A stretch of 64,000 nt of DNA from Bowmanella dokdonensis (GCF_017254865.1 NZ_JAFKCV010000006.1:62001-126000); one strand, 5' to 3'; positions 54,324-63,655 are shown, numbered from the stretch's first letter. Made by a program: numbers and translations. Notes: generated by a model not told the origin, from the sequence alone.

Positions 54324-55217
54324 ATGTCGCAGAAACAGGAAAACAAACCTCCCAGTTTCGCAGTCGTGGCCGAAGGCGGAGGCCAGAAAGGGATATTTAC
54401 CGCAGGCGTACTGGACGCCTTTATCGAGCAACAATTCTGGCCGTTCGAGCTGAAGGTGGGGGTCTCGGCCGGAGCCCAGAATCTGGCTGCTTACTGCACC
54501 AGGTCCGGGCAGTATGCCAGTCAGGCTATCCAGAAACTGACCACCACCCAAACCTTTTTCCGGCCGGCCAAGTTCTTTACCGGAGGCAATGTTATCGATC
54601 TGGACTGGTATTTTGATCAGGTACAGGAAACCGGTTCCCTGAGATTTCCTTCAGATTTACGCTATCTGGATGCCAATGCCAACTTTCATGCGGTGGCCAC
54701 TGATGCGGACAGCCTGGATCCCATCTACCTGCCTACCGACAAACAAAACCTGTTTCTGCACCTGAAGGCCTCCAGCGCCATTCCTTTCCTGTACCGCCCG
54801 GGGGTGAAAATCGGCGGACGGCATCTGATCGATGGCGGGGTAGCCGATCCCTTGCCGGTCCGTTGGGCCTACGCCCAGGGTGCGCGCAGGATCCTGGTCA
54901 TCCGCACCATGGAAGCGCATTTCAACGGCCAGTCCCCGCTTCTTGAGCGGCTCAGACCTTTGCTGAGGCGGATTCGTCAGTCCCCCCGAATGTATGAAAT
55001 GTACCTGCATTACCAGCAACGTTATGCCGAAGCCATCGAATTCATCCGCCAACCTCCTGACGATCTGGAGGTACTGGAGATTGCGCCACCGGAGAACCTG
55101 CACAGTATGGTGCTGGGCTCACCGCCCCACGTACTCAGGCACGACTACCTCCTCGGCATGCGGGAAGGACGTAAGTTCCTCCGTCACTGGCACCGCAGTC
55201 AACGCCGCCTGGCCTGA
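54324..55217 (+). CDS. Patatin-like phospholipase, YjjU type
   Basis: A 297-residue patatin-fold lipase. It has the oxyanion motif EGGGQKGIFTAGVLDAF near residue 18, the nucleophile in GVSAGAQN near 51 and the DGG triad in LIDGGVADPLPV near 172. It closely resembles E. coli YjjU. ATG 54324 is chosen over in-frame starts at 54252 for fit to the family. The last 99 bases overlap the 3' end of the convergent CHAT gene; the C-terminus still looks normal for the family. Confidence 0.88.
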   Translation: MSQKQENKPPSFAVVAEGGGQKGIFTAGVLDAFIEQQFWPFELKVGVSAGAQNLAAYCTRSGQYASQAIQKLTTTQTFFRPAKFFTGGNVIDLDWYFDQVQETGSLRFPSDLRYLDANANFHAVATDADSLDPIYLPTDKQNLFLHLKASSAIPFLYRPGVKIGGRHLIDGGVADPLPVRWAYAQGARRILVIRTMEAHFNGQSPLLERLRPLLRRIRQSPRMYEMYLHYQQRYAEAIEFIRQPPDDLEVLEIAPPENLHSMVLGSPPHVLRHDYLLGMREGRKFLRHWHRSQRRLA

Positions 55218-58200
55218 CGCGGTGAAACCGATGCGGTCATCAAGATCGGCAGAGTGCAGTACATAGGGCGCCCAGTAGTATGGGTTGCGGTATCTGGGAT
55301 TGGCTCTGAGCTTCAGTTGCGCGTCTCTGAGCGCCTCCCCGGCTGAGCCTTGTTGCAACAGACTGGCATAGAAATACTCCATGAACTGCGCCGATGCGCG
55401 GTCAGCCACCGGCCACAGAGTCGACAGCACCTGCCTGGCTCCCTGGGCCAGGAAGCCTCTCACCAATCCGACCATCCCCTCGCCAGCCTGCTGCTTGCCC
55501 ATGGCCGTATCACAGCCGTTGATGACGACCAGTTGGTTGGCAAAGGGATAAGCAAACAACTCAGGTAAGGTAACAAAACCAGCGATGGGCTGTCCGGTCT
55601 CGTCCACACCGGCCAGTTGCAAGCCCATGTTGTCGGGCTGGTCAGGGTTGAAATAACCATGGGTGGCAAAATGCAGCACCCGGGCCTGTCGAACCTGTTC
55701 CAGGTGCAGGTTGCGCCGATTCGCCCGGGTACCGGTGAAGCTCAGTACCTGACCGGCCGGGAAGAGGCTTTCAATCCGCTGTGCTTCTATGCCGGTATAG
55801 TCCAGGGGACGAAGTGTCTGTGCCCAGGTACGAACCGTTTCCTGTCCCTGAATGGATTGACCACCCGGGCTATTGAAGGTGGGGTCGGCGAAAATCACCA
55901 ACTCACTGCCATGCAGGGAGGCTTGCCCTGACTTGGCCATCAACAGGGTATTGATGGAGGGGGCCCCCCGGAGTTTGAATCGCTCGACAAGCGCTGTACC
56001 GGCGTCGTCTATCGGCAAGGCTGCAAACGGCAACTGATGCAGGCTGCGATGTGCGATCAAGATCAATTCATCGAACTGCCCATTGGCCAGAAGCGGCCTG
56101 GGCAGCAAAGATGCCAGACTGGCCAGATCTTTCCTGCCGGGGGCTTTTCCGTCCACCAGCGTTTTTCGTAACCGCTCTGCCCTGTCCTGCAATGTTGCCG
56201 CAGTCATCGGGATGGCCTGAATATCTATATCTTGCTGACTGATGGCCAGCAGAATCAGTCTTTGATCCAATACCAGATAGTTGAGAATAAGCTGATTGCT
56301 GCCAAGACTGGCCTGTATCTCTTGCACGTTCAGGAGATCGGGGGCCGGTTGCCGGATATCCTTAAAATATCTGCCGGACTGCAGCGTCTGGATGAGGTAG
56401 TAGCTGAGTGGCAGGCCTTGCTGCTGTTGACCTGCGGATTGATTGGCCAACTGGCTGATCTGCTCAAGTTGTTCCAGATCCAGATCGTCCTGCGGATCAC
56501 GCTCCGGCCGCGACAGATGCTGGCGAAGGCTGACTGAACGCATCCGCTCACTTAAGTCCAACAGGGCCACCTTGATATCTTCGGGCTTTTCCGCCTCTTG
56601 CCAGAGCGCTTCTGCCAGTTCACGATAGATGCGATTGGTCAGATTGCTCCAGGCGGGGCCATACCGCTGGGCTTCCAGATGCTGGTGCATGGTTTCAATC
56701 CGGGAAATAGCTTCAAAGCCCTTTTTAATGGCCAATGATAACTTACCTTGCCTGACAGCCAATTGCATAGCCTGGTGCAAAACTTCCACTTCGATCGTGG
56801 GATCTCTGGTGGTGAGGGCCGCGGCCTCTGCCGCTCGCATAGCTTCTGCAGATTGCTGCCAATCGGCCCGTTGGGACTGATCACTTGCCAAAGCCAGATA
56901 TAGACGGGTTGTAAGATCGGGATCCCGCAAACGGGGTAGCTGATCCAGTGCTTTGTGCAGGTAGTCATGTGGGGAGGGCGCCGTGTGCATAAGACCAATA
57001 CTGGCAGCAACAATCAGCTCTGCATCATCCAGTTGCACACCGGTATCAAGACATGCCTGAAAATAGCTCTGTGCCTCCAGAACACGTTGCTGCTTATGAA
57101 AGTTCTTTGCCAGCCGGCATCGAATCAGGGCGCTTTCCCGTCGGTTATCCTCATTGGTTATCCTTAATGCCGACAGCAGAAAACTGGCAGCCTTATTGTG
57201 ATCTCCCAGAGACAAGTTAACCGTACCAAGATTACGCAGCAGCAATAGATTGAATTCAGGGTCATCCATTTGACTGACAATAGCTAGTGCCCGGGTGTAA
57301 TAGTCAAGCGCTGCGCGCAGTGCGCGGTGCCGTTCATTGACGTAGCCGAGATTGTTGAGGATCTTCGCCAGCGTCCGACGGTCCAGCGCCAGTTCCGCCA
57401 GAGCTGCGGCTTTTTCTTCCAGGAGAAGCGAACGGCCAAGAGCTCTGTTCTGTTCAGCCTCAGATGAACCACGACTTTGAAGAATCTCCACAAAACTGCG
57501 ATTGCTGTTGATCAATGCCAACAGACGGTTGTCTCCTGATGCATGCTTCTCAGCCTTACCCAACCATACTTGCCCTTCGGTCAAATTTAAATCCAGCAAC
57601 TCAATCAGACCAGCAAGAGTAAATAGTTCCGCCATTTCCAGAGGTAGCTGGCCGGACTGTGCTGCCTCGATCGCCTTGAGAATCTGCTTGCGTGCCGCAT
57701 CAAGATTGCCCTGCTCCATCTCGATCTTGGCCCGGGCACCTAGCAGCAAGTGGCGGTAGGGTGTCCACCGGTCCTCTGATAGGGATATATCTGCAAGGAG
57801 AGCTTTGGCTGCGGAAAAGCTGTATCTGAAGACATTGGCCAGAATGGCCGAGGAGAGTGCCATCTCTTGTATACCTGGTAAGGTTGAAGAGGCTCTGGCC
57901 AGTCCTTGATAGAGTTCAATGGCCCTGAGGCGGGATGGCGCGTTGTCCCTATTCCAATGTTTGCCGGCATCCGAGATCCACTGGGCATCCTGCATCTGAG
58001 CGTCAGTAATCAAAGTATGTTCAATAAATTCCCAGGAACCCAGAGCACCATTGGCATAATAGGGGTATAAACAGGCCAGAGCTCCTTTCGCGGATGCAGG
58101 TAGATAGGCATACTCGCTGCCACTTCTTCCCAGAGGTTGATTGACGATGAACGCCGTGTCGCCGGAATGGATTTGCACCAGCAAATCCATATCGTGCTGT

Positions 58201-58403
58201 TGCCATTCCAAAAGTCTGGCAGCGGAAGAAGCTCCGATATGATATTGCTGAAGAAGCGGCTTACCCTCTAGTTCTAGAGGGCAATCAGTCAGAGCAAAGG
58301 CGGTGGATGTGAATAGAAGAAAGTAAGTGGCCGAAAATCGGCCACAAAGGATACTTATCAGTCCGGACCACACTTCCAGGAGCCCAGTTCGCCATCGGAC
58401 CAT
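55119..58403 (-). CDS. TPR-CHAT domain protein
   Basis: A protein of about 1094 residues from ATG 58403 (1107 from 58442; the true start is uncertain and overlaps the preceding gene). A hydrophobic N-terminal stretch (SATYFLLFTSTAFA) looks like a signal peptide. Residues about 150-640 are TPR-like helical repeats (NLGYVNERHRALRAALDYYT). The C-terminal CHAT domain has the caspase-type His in HFATHGYFN (His915) and Cys in VINGCDTAMG (Cys964). CHAT proteins are peptidases or degenerate relatives. It closes a five-gene same-strand cluster with an ECF-like sigma factor. Confidence 0.88.
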   Translation of the reverse strand: MVRWRTGLLEVWSGLISILCGRFSATYFLLFTSTAFALTDCPLELEGKPLLQQYHIGASSAARLLEWQQHDMDLLVQIHSGDTAFIVNQPLGRSGSEYAYLPASAKGALACLYPYYANGALGSWEFIEHTLITDAQMQDAQWISDAGKHWNRDNAPSRLRAIELYQGLARASSTLPGIQEMALSSAILANVFRYSFSAAKALLADISLSEDRWTPYRHLLLGARAKIEMEQGNLDAARKQILKAIEAAQSGQLPLEMAELFTLAGLIELLDLNLTEGQVWLGKAEKHASGDNRLLALINSNRSFVEILQSRGSSEAEQNRALGRSLLLEEKAAALAELALDRRTLAKILNNLGYVNERHRALRAALDYYTRALAIVSQMDDPEFNLLLLRNLGTVNLSLGDHNKAASFLLSALRITNEDNRRESALIRCRLAKNFHKQQRVLEAQSYFQACLDTGVQLDDAELIVAASIGLMHTAPSPHDYLHKALDQLPRLRDPDLTTRLYLALASDQSQRADWQQSAEAMRAAEAAALTTRDPTIEVEVLHQAMQLAVRQGKLSLAIKKGFEAISRIETMHQHLEAQRYGPAWSNLTNRIYRELAEALWQEAEKPEDIKVALLDLSERMRSVSLRQHLSRPERDPQDDLDLEQLEQISQLANQSAGQQQQGLPLSYYLIQTLQSGRYFKDIRQPAPDLLNVQEIQASLGSNQLILNYLVLDQRLILLAISQQDIDIQAIPMTAATLQDRAERLRKTLVDGKAPGRKDLASLASLLPRPLLANGQFDELILIAHRSLHQLPFAALPIDDAGTALVERFKLRGAPSINTLLMAKSGQASLHGSELVIFADPTFNSPGGQSIQGQETVRTWAQTLRPLDYTGIEAQRIESLFPAGQVLSFTGTRANRRNLHLEQVRQARVLHFATHGYFNPDQPDNMGLQLAGVDETGQPIAGFVTLPELFAYPFANQLVVINGCDTAMGKQQAGEGMVGLVRGFLAQGARQVLSTLWPVADRASAQFMEYFYASLLQQGSAGEALRDAQLKLRANPRYRNPYYWAPYVLHSADLDDRIGFTASGQAALTAVPVTEELTSFPHAEEVVVPEYVGR

Positions 58404-58726
58404 AACAGATAATGATTCATGTGATATCTGGTTGAGGTCCATTCTACTACTTCTGTGAACGAGAGTCCCGGTTGCACTTCAATTGGTGTGGATACCAGCC
58501 GGTTACCCACCAAGAAATAGTAGGCTTCCGCTAAGGCAGAATTAACGCTCGGGTCACTTGATTCAATCTTAGCTACCCAGCGCCCCTGATGCTCTACCTT
58601 ACTGATACTGGTAATGGTGCCTTTTGCGGGATAATAAGGCTCCTTACCGGGGTCGCTGGTATCAGGTAAATCCCCGAAGGCCTTAAACTGTCCGCAGAAT
58701 TCCTCAAGTCTTGCTTCGACGCTCAT
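58358..58726 (-). CDS. Hypothetical protein of the CHAT/peroxidase cluster
   Basis: I do not recognise this 122-residue soluble protein. It has an N-terminal helix (EARLEEFCGQF), then a mostly beta-type region (GTITSISKVEHQGRWVAKI) and a C-terminus with SDGELGSWKCGPD. ATG 58726 follows AGGAG. Its stop lies inside the following CHAT gene (overlap of about 46 bases or more), implying coupled translation. It may be a partner or substrate of the CHAT protein; that is a guess. Confidence 0.75.
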   Translation of the reverse strand: MSVEARLEEFCGQFKAFGDLPDTSDPGKEPYYPAKGTITSISKVEHQGRWVAKIESSDPSVNSALAEAYYFLVGNRLVSTPIEVQPGLSFTEVVEWTSTRYHMNHYLLWSDGELGSWKCGPD

Positions 58727-58782
58727 AATGGCTCCTGTCAGTTGTTGTTATATCTCACTCGTCACTTGTTTCTGGTTACTTA

Positions 58783-60243
58783 TCATTCCTGCTTCAATAA
58801 ATCGGCAATCCGGTAGGTCGGGCGGTTAAAGAACCTGCCGCTTCTGGGCAGAAACGGAAAGTCCTCTGGAACAGAGTCGAACAGCACCGAAGGACGGCTC
58901 TGGATGGCGAGGGCGTGGAATACTTCCACCACAATCAAACTGCCCAGCGGACCCAGTCTTACGCCTTTTCCTATGACGTCGGCCTCTGCCAGCAGGTAGT
59001 ACCATAGCGGTGTTTTATGGCCGAATCCGTGGTGGGGAAAGTGCCTGCCCACCTCGTCCAGCAGGCCGATATGGTTACCGTGGTCGTCACGCAGGATGGC
59101 CGGATTCAATTCATCCGGGGTCAGTTCGCGTAAACCGATCTGTTCAGCCAAAGGAGCGTGATTCTGCAACAGGTGACGGACCACAGCCTGTCCATGAGGG
59201 AGACCCACCTCATTGCTGCGTAACAGGTTAAGCACGGCCAGGTTGATCTGGTCGTCATCCTCCTCCGACAGGCGGATATCCACCGATGGATCCATGGCCA
59301 GGGCAAAATTGAAGAAGCGGGGCAGCGGTTTGTCCGCCTGCTTGAAGAACAGCGACCAGTCCACCAGGAATTCGGCGGGCAGGTAGGGGCGGCCGCCAAA
59401 GCCGCCCTTGCCGGTCATCTGCAACATTTCCTGCAGGCTGGTGGCCTTGTCACGCTTGTCATTGATAGTGTAACGGAAACGCACCATGGAATGGCCGAAC
59501 CTGTAGGCGGCGACGGAAAACTCCACTGGAATACGGGGCTCCTCGGCAGCCACGGGATACAAGAGACCGTGACTCTTATCCAGCATGACGGCCTGCAGAA
59601 CCCTGGCATCGGTCAGGGTGGGTAAAAAATCGTATAACACGGCTTCCTGATAACACAGGGTCAGGGCATGTCTGGCCATCTGATACCAGGCACGGGCTTT
59701 TTTGCAGGGGAACGCCTCCCGGTAATGACCGATCAGACGGTTGTGCAGCTTGAGAAACTGCAGGTGAAGCTGGGCTACAATCAGGTTCTCGTCATTCCTG
59801 TCATCGCCTATCAACGGCCTTTTGCTGGCCTCTTCCCTCGGCAGATCCAGGCCTGGAATCAGCCGTCCATCACTGTCCATGCAATAGCCGAGCATCATCT
59901 CACCGGTATTGCGATCCAGGGGGATTTCGGCATCATCGAAGCCCAATCCATACAGGGCATCCATATCCATGGCAGGGGTGCGCATCTGCACCAGTTGATC
60001 CAGCGGCACCTGTTTGTCACCGGCAGGCTCCACGCCCCGTCTCAGGCGGGTAATGTCATGATCGAGAAACTGGCCGAAATACACATAACCGGCCTCGACT
60101 TTTTGTTCCCGGCCGGCGGGGGAAGCCTCCTTCATGGCCCGTCCCAGGGCAATCAGTGCGGCCTTCTGGTAACGGGTCGCCGGTAGCCCGAACAGGGAAT
60201 AGAAACTGCCGTGAAGTGCCTGACCATGTTTTGATTCCATCAT
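58783..60243 (-). CDS. Animal-type heme peroxidase
   Basis: A 486-residue bacterial member of the animal heme peroxidase superfamily. The distal His is His62 in FGQFLDHDITRL, the GDDRNDEN motif is near residue 146, the proximal His is His251 in YRFGHSMVRFRY, and LQFLKLHNRLIGH follows the GD motif. No signal peptide is seen, so it may be cytoplasmic or exported otherwise. It sits between the anti-sigma and the 122-residue gene on the same strand. The substrate is unknown. Confidence 0.9.
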   Translation of the reverse strand: MMESKHGQALHGSFYSLFGLPATRYQKAALIALGRAMKEASPAGREQKVEAGYVYFGQFLDHDITRLRRGVEPAGDKQVPLDQLVQMRTPAMDMDALYGLGFDDAEIPLDRNTGEMMLGYCMDSDGRLIPGLDLPREEASKRPLIGDDRNDENLIVAQLHLQFLKLHNRLIGHYREAFPCKKARAWYQMARHALTLCYQEAVLYDFLPTLTDARVLQAVMLDKSHGLLYPVAAEEPRIPVEFSVAAYRFGHSMVRFRYTINDKRDKATSLQEMLQMTGKGGFGGRPYLPAEFLVDWSLFFKQADKPLPRFFNFALAMDPSVDIRLSEEDDDQINLAVLNLLRSNEVGLPHGQAVVRHLLQNHAPLAEQIGLRELTPDELNPAILRDDHGNHIGLLDEVGRHFPHHGFGHKTPLWYYLLAEADVIGKGVRLGPLGSLIVVEVFHALAIQSRPSVLFDSVPEDFPFLPRSGRFFNRPTYRIADLLKQE

Positions 60244-60292
60244 TTTCCCTTTCTGCTGGTTGTAAACTTGGGTCAGGCTACGCAGACAGGGA

Positions 60293-60931
60293 TTATCCCT
60301 TATCTGCGATCCTGACAGTATATCTCTGCCACTCGCCCTGCCCGTCCAGCGGTCTGATACCCAGCAGGTAATCGCCGTTGGTCAGTGTCGCAGTGGGGAT
60401 GGAAAGTGTCAGTTCACCATCGCGAATCCTGGCCGGCGGGAACGACACTTCCTTGCCAATCTGTTCAATGGAACGAAATACCACCTCGAATTCATCGCTC
60501 TTATACTCCCGGGGTTGGATGGACAACACCAGTTGCTGCTGGGCTTCGCTCATGTCCACCAGGATCAGATCCGGCTCCTCGCCGCGTGTGGGCTCAATGT
60601 AAATGATCTGCACATTGGCCAGTCCCTGAGGGGGCGTCGGGGCCAGCACAAATTGCCAGGAGAATCCAAATACCAGGCTGCAAGCCGCCAGGGTGACCAG
60701 GCTGGCGCGGGTCGGCGTTTTAAACCAATGCTGCATGCCTCTCCTGATTAGCGAAAGTCTGGGCTGCTTTTGCCTTAAACCTTCCATCATCAGTTGATCC
60801 AGAGCCAAGGTTTCAATCACCTGTGGTTTATCCATAACCCAGGCTTCAAACCGCGCGGCGTCCTGCTCAGACAGCTCTCCACGCAGATACTGATTGATGG
60901 TTTCCTGGTTGGCAAAGTCCATTGTCTGCAT
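60293..60931 (-). CDS. Membrane anti-sigma-factor-like protein
   Basis: A 212-residue bitopic protein. The N-terminal cytoplasmic part (about 1-80) starts with INQYLRGELSEQDAARFEAW, the form common in anti-sigma factors, though without an obvious zinc motif. One membrane helix is at about 89-107 (SLVTLAACSLVFGFSWQFV). The periplasmic part (about 115-212) is unassigned, with beta-rich SPTATLTNGDYLLGIRPL-like ending. ATG 60931 follows GAGGAGAG and lies ten bases after the sigma gene stop. It probably holds the adjacent sigma factor until signalled. Confidence 0.8.
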   Translation of the reverse strand: MQTMDFANQETINQYLRGELSEQDAARFEAWVMDKPQVIETLALDQLMMEGLRQKQPRLSLIRRGMQHWFKTPTRASLVTLAACSLVFGFSWQFVLAPTPPQGLANVQIIYIEPTRGEEPDLILVDMSEAQQQLVLSIQPREYKSDEFEVVFRSIEQIGKEVSFPPARIRDGELTLSIPTATLTNGDYLLGIRPLDGQGEWQRYTVRIADKG

Positions 60932-60941
60932 ATTTCTCTCC

Positions 60942-61745
60942 TCACTCTTTCCCTTGTGACGTGGCATTGGCGTCTGCTTCCTCTGCGCTTGTCGCCACCT
61001 GACTGACGGCCCCGTAAAAGGGTGTGTCAGTGACAAAGTGCCGGGTTGAAGTGCTTTCTCGCACCTGAGTCGAAAATTTATGCAGATTATTTAATTCAGG
61101 GGTCAACAGGGGACTAAGCAACAACGCCATCAGCAGCAGGCTCTGCAGCTCTTTGCCTGAATCAAGCGGATCTTGCTCCGCCAAGGCTTGCACCACCAGT
61201 TGCCTTAGCCGTTGGCGGGCCCGGGACAATACCCGATCAAAATTGTCAGGACTCAGCGCAAGTCTCCGGCACAGCTCTGTCTTGGATTGATTTTGCAGGA
61301 AATACCCTTTGAGTAATTCCCGATCCCGCTTTACGGACAATTCATTCATCAGGGTCGTGACCAGAATTAACGCACGCTCACCGTGCAACTGAATCAGGAT
61401 TTCCGGACCGGTATCCGGTGCCTCGAACACGACCTCCGAGGCCTCAGTTCTGCGTCGGCGTTCCTTACGATAATGTGCACTAAGCAGGTTCACACCGGTC
61501 TGGCGAATGTAGGCGGATAATGCCTGCGGATTAGTGATCAGATTCTGCCTGGCCTTTTCCAGGCAGATCAGCAGGGCATCCTGGGCCAGGTCGGCGGCCA
61601 GCTCAGGATCCTGACATTGTCTCAACAATATATACCTCAAGCCCCTGGCATAGCGTGTCACCAGTTCCTGCTCTGCGCTTTTACTGCCTGTGGCAATGCG
61701 CTGCAACAGTTCAGCAGAAAGTGTGGTGTCGTCAGTATCAGCCAT
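60942..61745 (-). CDS. ECF-like sigma factor with hydrophobic C-terminal extension
   Basis: A sigma-70 family factor of 267 residues. Region 2 is at about 20-90 (DPELAADLAQDALLICLEKARQ) and region 4 at about 135-195 (KTELCRRLALSPDNFDRVLSRARQRLRQL, shown split as KTELCRRLALSPDNF and RVLSRARQRLRQL). Beyond residue 200 there is an extra tail of about 65 residues with a hydrophobic stretch LQSLLLMALLLSPLLTP, longer than standard ECF factors. The anti-sigma gene follows at ten bases. It should drive the downstream peroxidase and CHAT genes. No -35/-10 motif is assigned. Confidence 0.82.
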   Translation of the reverse strand: MADTDDTTLSAELLQRIATGSKSAEQELVTRYARGLRYILLRQCQDPELAADLAQDALLICLEKARQNLITNPQALSAYIRQTGVNLLSAHYRKERRRRTEASEVVFEAPDTGPEILIQLHGERALILVTTLMNELSVKRDRELLKGYFLQNQSKTELCRRLALSPDNFDRVLSRARQRLRQLVVQALAEQDPLDSGKELQSLLLMALLLSPLLTPELNNLHKFSTQVRESTSTRHFVTDTPFYGAVSQVATSAEEADANATSQGKE

Positions 61746-61771
61746 GGGAGACGTCTTTCATTTGATTCTGT

Positions 61772-62728
61772 TCAACCCTTTACCGGATTACTCAATCGAT
61801 CTTCAACCAATCTGAGCATACGGGATCCGTCCACCTCGATGCAGATTTTCTGCACAGGAAGATCGTCCCACCCAGCATAGGGAAACTTTCTGTCACCTGG
61901 TGCAAAGGTGGTCTGGCCGGCAGCCAGTCCTTCCGTAATCACACGCAGCCGGCCCTCGGCCATGCCCAACAAGGAAGGATCCAGCAGGTACGCAATATTG
62001 GTTGGGTCATGCAGCATGCAACCGCGCTCCCCCAGAATGGGCTGATAAAAATCCATGTAGAAATTGCAGGCTTTTTGCAGCAACTCACCCTGTGCAGGAT
62101 TGGCTTTGGCGACCCGCTCCATCAGATCCGGTTTGAGGATCACCTTGCTGGTCACATCCAGGCCGACCATCACCACCGGCCAGTTGGCGGTCATCACCAT
62201 ATCGGCCGCATGAGGGTCACCCATGATATTGGCTTCCGCCACCGGCGACACGTTGCCATTGGTATAGACGGCACCGCCCATCAGCACGACTTCGGCCACT
62301 TTGCCGGCTATATCGGGAGCCTTCTCCAGTGCCCGGGCAATATTGGTGAGGGGGCCCAGGGGCACCAGGGTAATCTCGCCCGGGTGCTGGCGAATCTGCT
62401 CAATAATAAAGTCCACCGCCGACTGGGACTGGGCCTGCTTGTCGGAGGCCGGCCAGTCTATATTGCCGAAACCGTCATCCCCATGCACGAAATCAGCGTA
62501 GGGGGCGGGCGTTCTGACCATGGGCACAGACTCGCCCTGATAAACCGGAATAGGGTAGCTGGCCATATCCGCCAGGATCAGTGCGTTATGGGTGGCCTGC
62601 TTAACCGACACATTACCGAAGATAGTTGTCAGTCCGATAACGTCCAGCTCCGGAGAGTTCATTGCCAGGGCAATGGCCAGGGCGTCATCTACGCCGGGAT
62701 CCGTGTCGATAATAATCTTTTTGCTCAT
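61772..62728 (-). CDS. Nucleoside hydrolase
   Basis: A 318-residue inosine/uridine-preferring nucleoside hydrolase that cleaves ribonucleosides to base and ribose. The calcium-binding DTDPGVDDALAI motif is near residue 8; further ligands lie in VLMGGAV near 145 and ANIMGDPHAAD near 165, with the C-terminal HDPTNIAYLLDP. ATG 62728 follows AAGGAAC. It is 26 bases before the sigma gene and 27 bases after the ribokinase-like gene, all on one strand. Confidence 0.93.
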   Translation of the reverse strand: MSKKIIIDTDPGVDDALAIALAMNSPELDVIGLTTIFGNVSVKQATHNALILADMASYPIPVYQGESVPMVRTPAPYADFVHGDDGFGNIDWPASDKQAQSQSAVDFIIEQIRQHPGEITLVPLGPLTNIARALEKAPDIAGKVAEVVLMGGAVYTNGNVSPVAEANIMGDPHAADMVMTANWPVVMVGLDVTSKVILKPDLMERVAKANPAQGELLQKACNFYMDFYQPILGERGCMLHDPTNIAYLLDPSLLGMAEGRLRVITEGLAAGQTTFAPGDRKFPYAGWDDLPVQKICIEVDGSRMLRLVEDRLSNPVKG

Positions 62729-62755
62729 GCTTGTTCCTTGTTTAAATGCTGTCTT

Positions 62756-63655
62756 TTAACCGGCCTGACCAAGCAGAAACTGCTCGGCTTCCTGGCGGGT
62801 GGGAATGGCGGGGATGGCGCCGGGCCGGCTGACACATAGTGCTGCGGCAGCACCGGCCAGCTTCAGTGAATCGCTGATGGCCGCGCCCTGGACCCGGCTG
62901 GCAAGGAAAAAACCGATAAAGGTATCACCCGCAGCCGTGGTATCCACTGCCTGTACGGGACAGGCTGAAACCTGTTCACGTTGTTGAGGGTCCTGGTAGC
63001 AGGCGCCTTTGGCTCCCAGAGTCACCAGTACGGCCAGCTCAGGCGCCTGTTGGCGAATCTGGACAAGGGCCGTTTCCAGCTCGTCTGTACCGGTCAGATC
63101 CTGCAGCTCCACCTCATTGACGATCAGCAGGTCCAGCTTTTCCAGCAGGGCCAGGGTCAGATCTTTATCCATGGGCGCCGGATTAAAGGCCACCTTCAGG
63201 CCCCGTTTGCGGGCCAGTGCGGCCGTTTCCCGGATAAGGTTGGTTTCGTTCTGCATCAGCAGCCAGTCGCCGCTGACGGCAGTGGCCAGTTGCCTGTCGA
63301 TCCAGTCTGCGCTCAGGGCGCGGTTGGTCCCGGGGTGCAGGATGATGGCATTTTCGCCATCCTGATTGATCTGGATAATGGCGTGGCCGGTGGCATCGAC
63401 GGCAAGCTCGTTAATGCCGCCTGTATCTATACCAATCTCCTTCATCAGGCTGAGAATGCTGCTATCTCCCAGGCCAATGGCACCGATATGTCTGACTGTG
63501 GCGCCAGCCCGGGCCGCTGCGGCAGACTGGTTGGCGCCCTTCCCCCCCAGGTTGCGCTGATAGGCGCTGGAGGTCAGGGTTTCACCCGGTCGGACAAAAT
63601 GTGTGAGTCGATAACAATGGTCCCAGTTGATGGACCCCAGGTTGTATATCTTCAT
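62756..63655 (-). CDS. Ribokinase-like PfkB family kinase
   Basis: A 299-residue PfkB-type sugar kinase. The N-terminal signature NLGGKGANQSAAAARAGA is near residue 34 and the C-terminal ATP/catalytic motif DTTAAGDTFIGFF is near 235, with the catalytic Asp in GDTF. Pairing with nucleoside hydrolase suggests it phosphorylates the ribose released, so this is a nucleoside salvage unit. ATG 63655 fits the family start (MKIYNLGSINWD); 63706 is an in-frame alternative with no better ribosome binding site. Confidence 0.88.
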   Translation of the reverse strand: MKIYNLGSINWDHCYRLTHFVRPGETLTSSAYQRNLGGKGANQSAAAARAGATVRHIGAIGLGDSSILSLMKEIGIDTGGINELAVDATGHAIIQINQDGENAIILHPGTNRALSADWIDRQLATAVSGDWLLMQNETNLIRETAALARKRGLKVAFNPAPMDKDLTLALLEKLDLLIVNEVELQDLTGTDELETALVQIRQQAPELAVLVTLGAKGACYQDPQQREQVSACPVQAVDTTAAGDTFIGFFLASRVQGAAISDSLKLAGAAAALCVSRPGAIPAIPTRQEAEQFLLGQAG

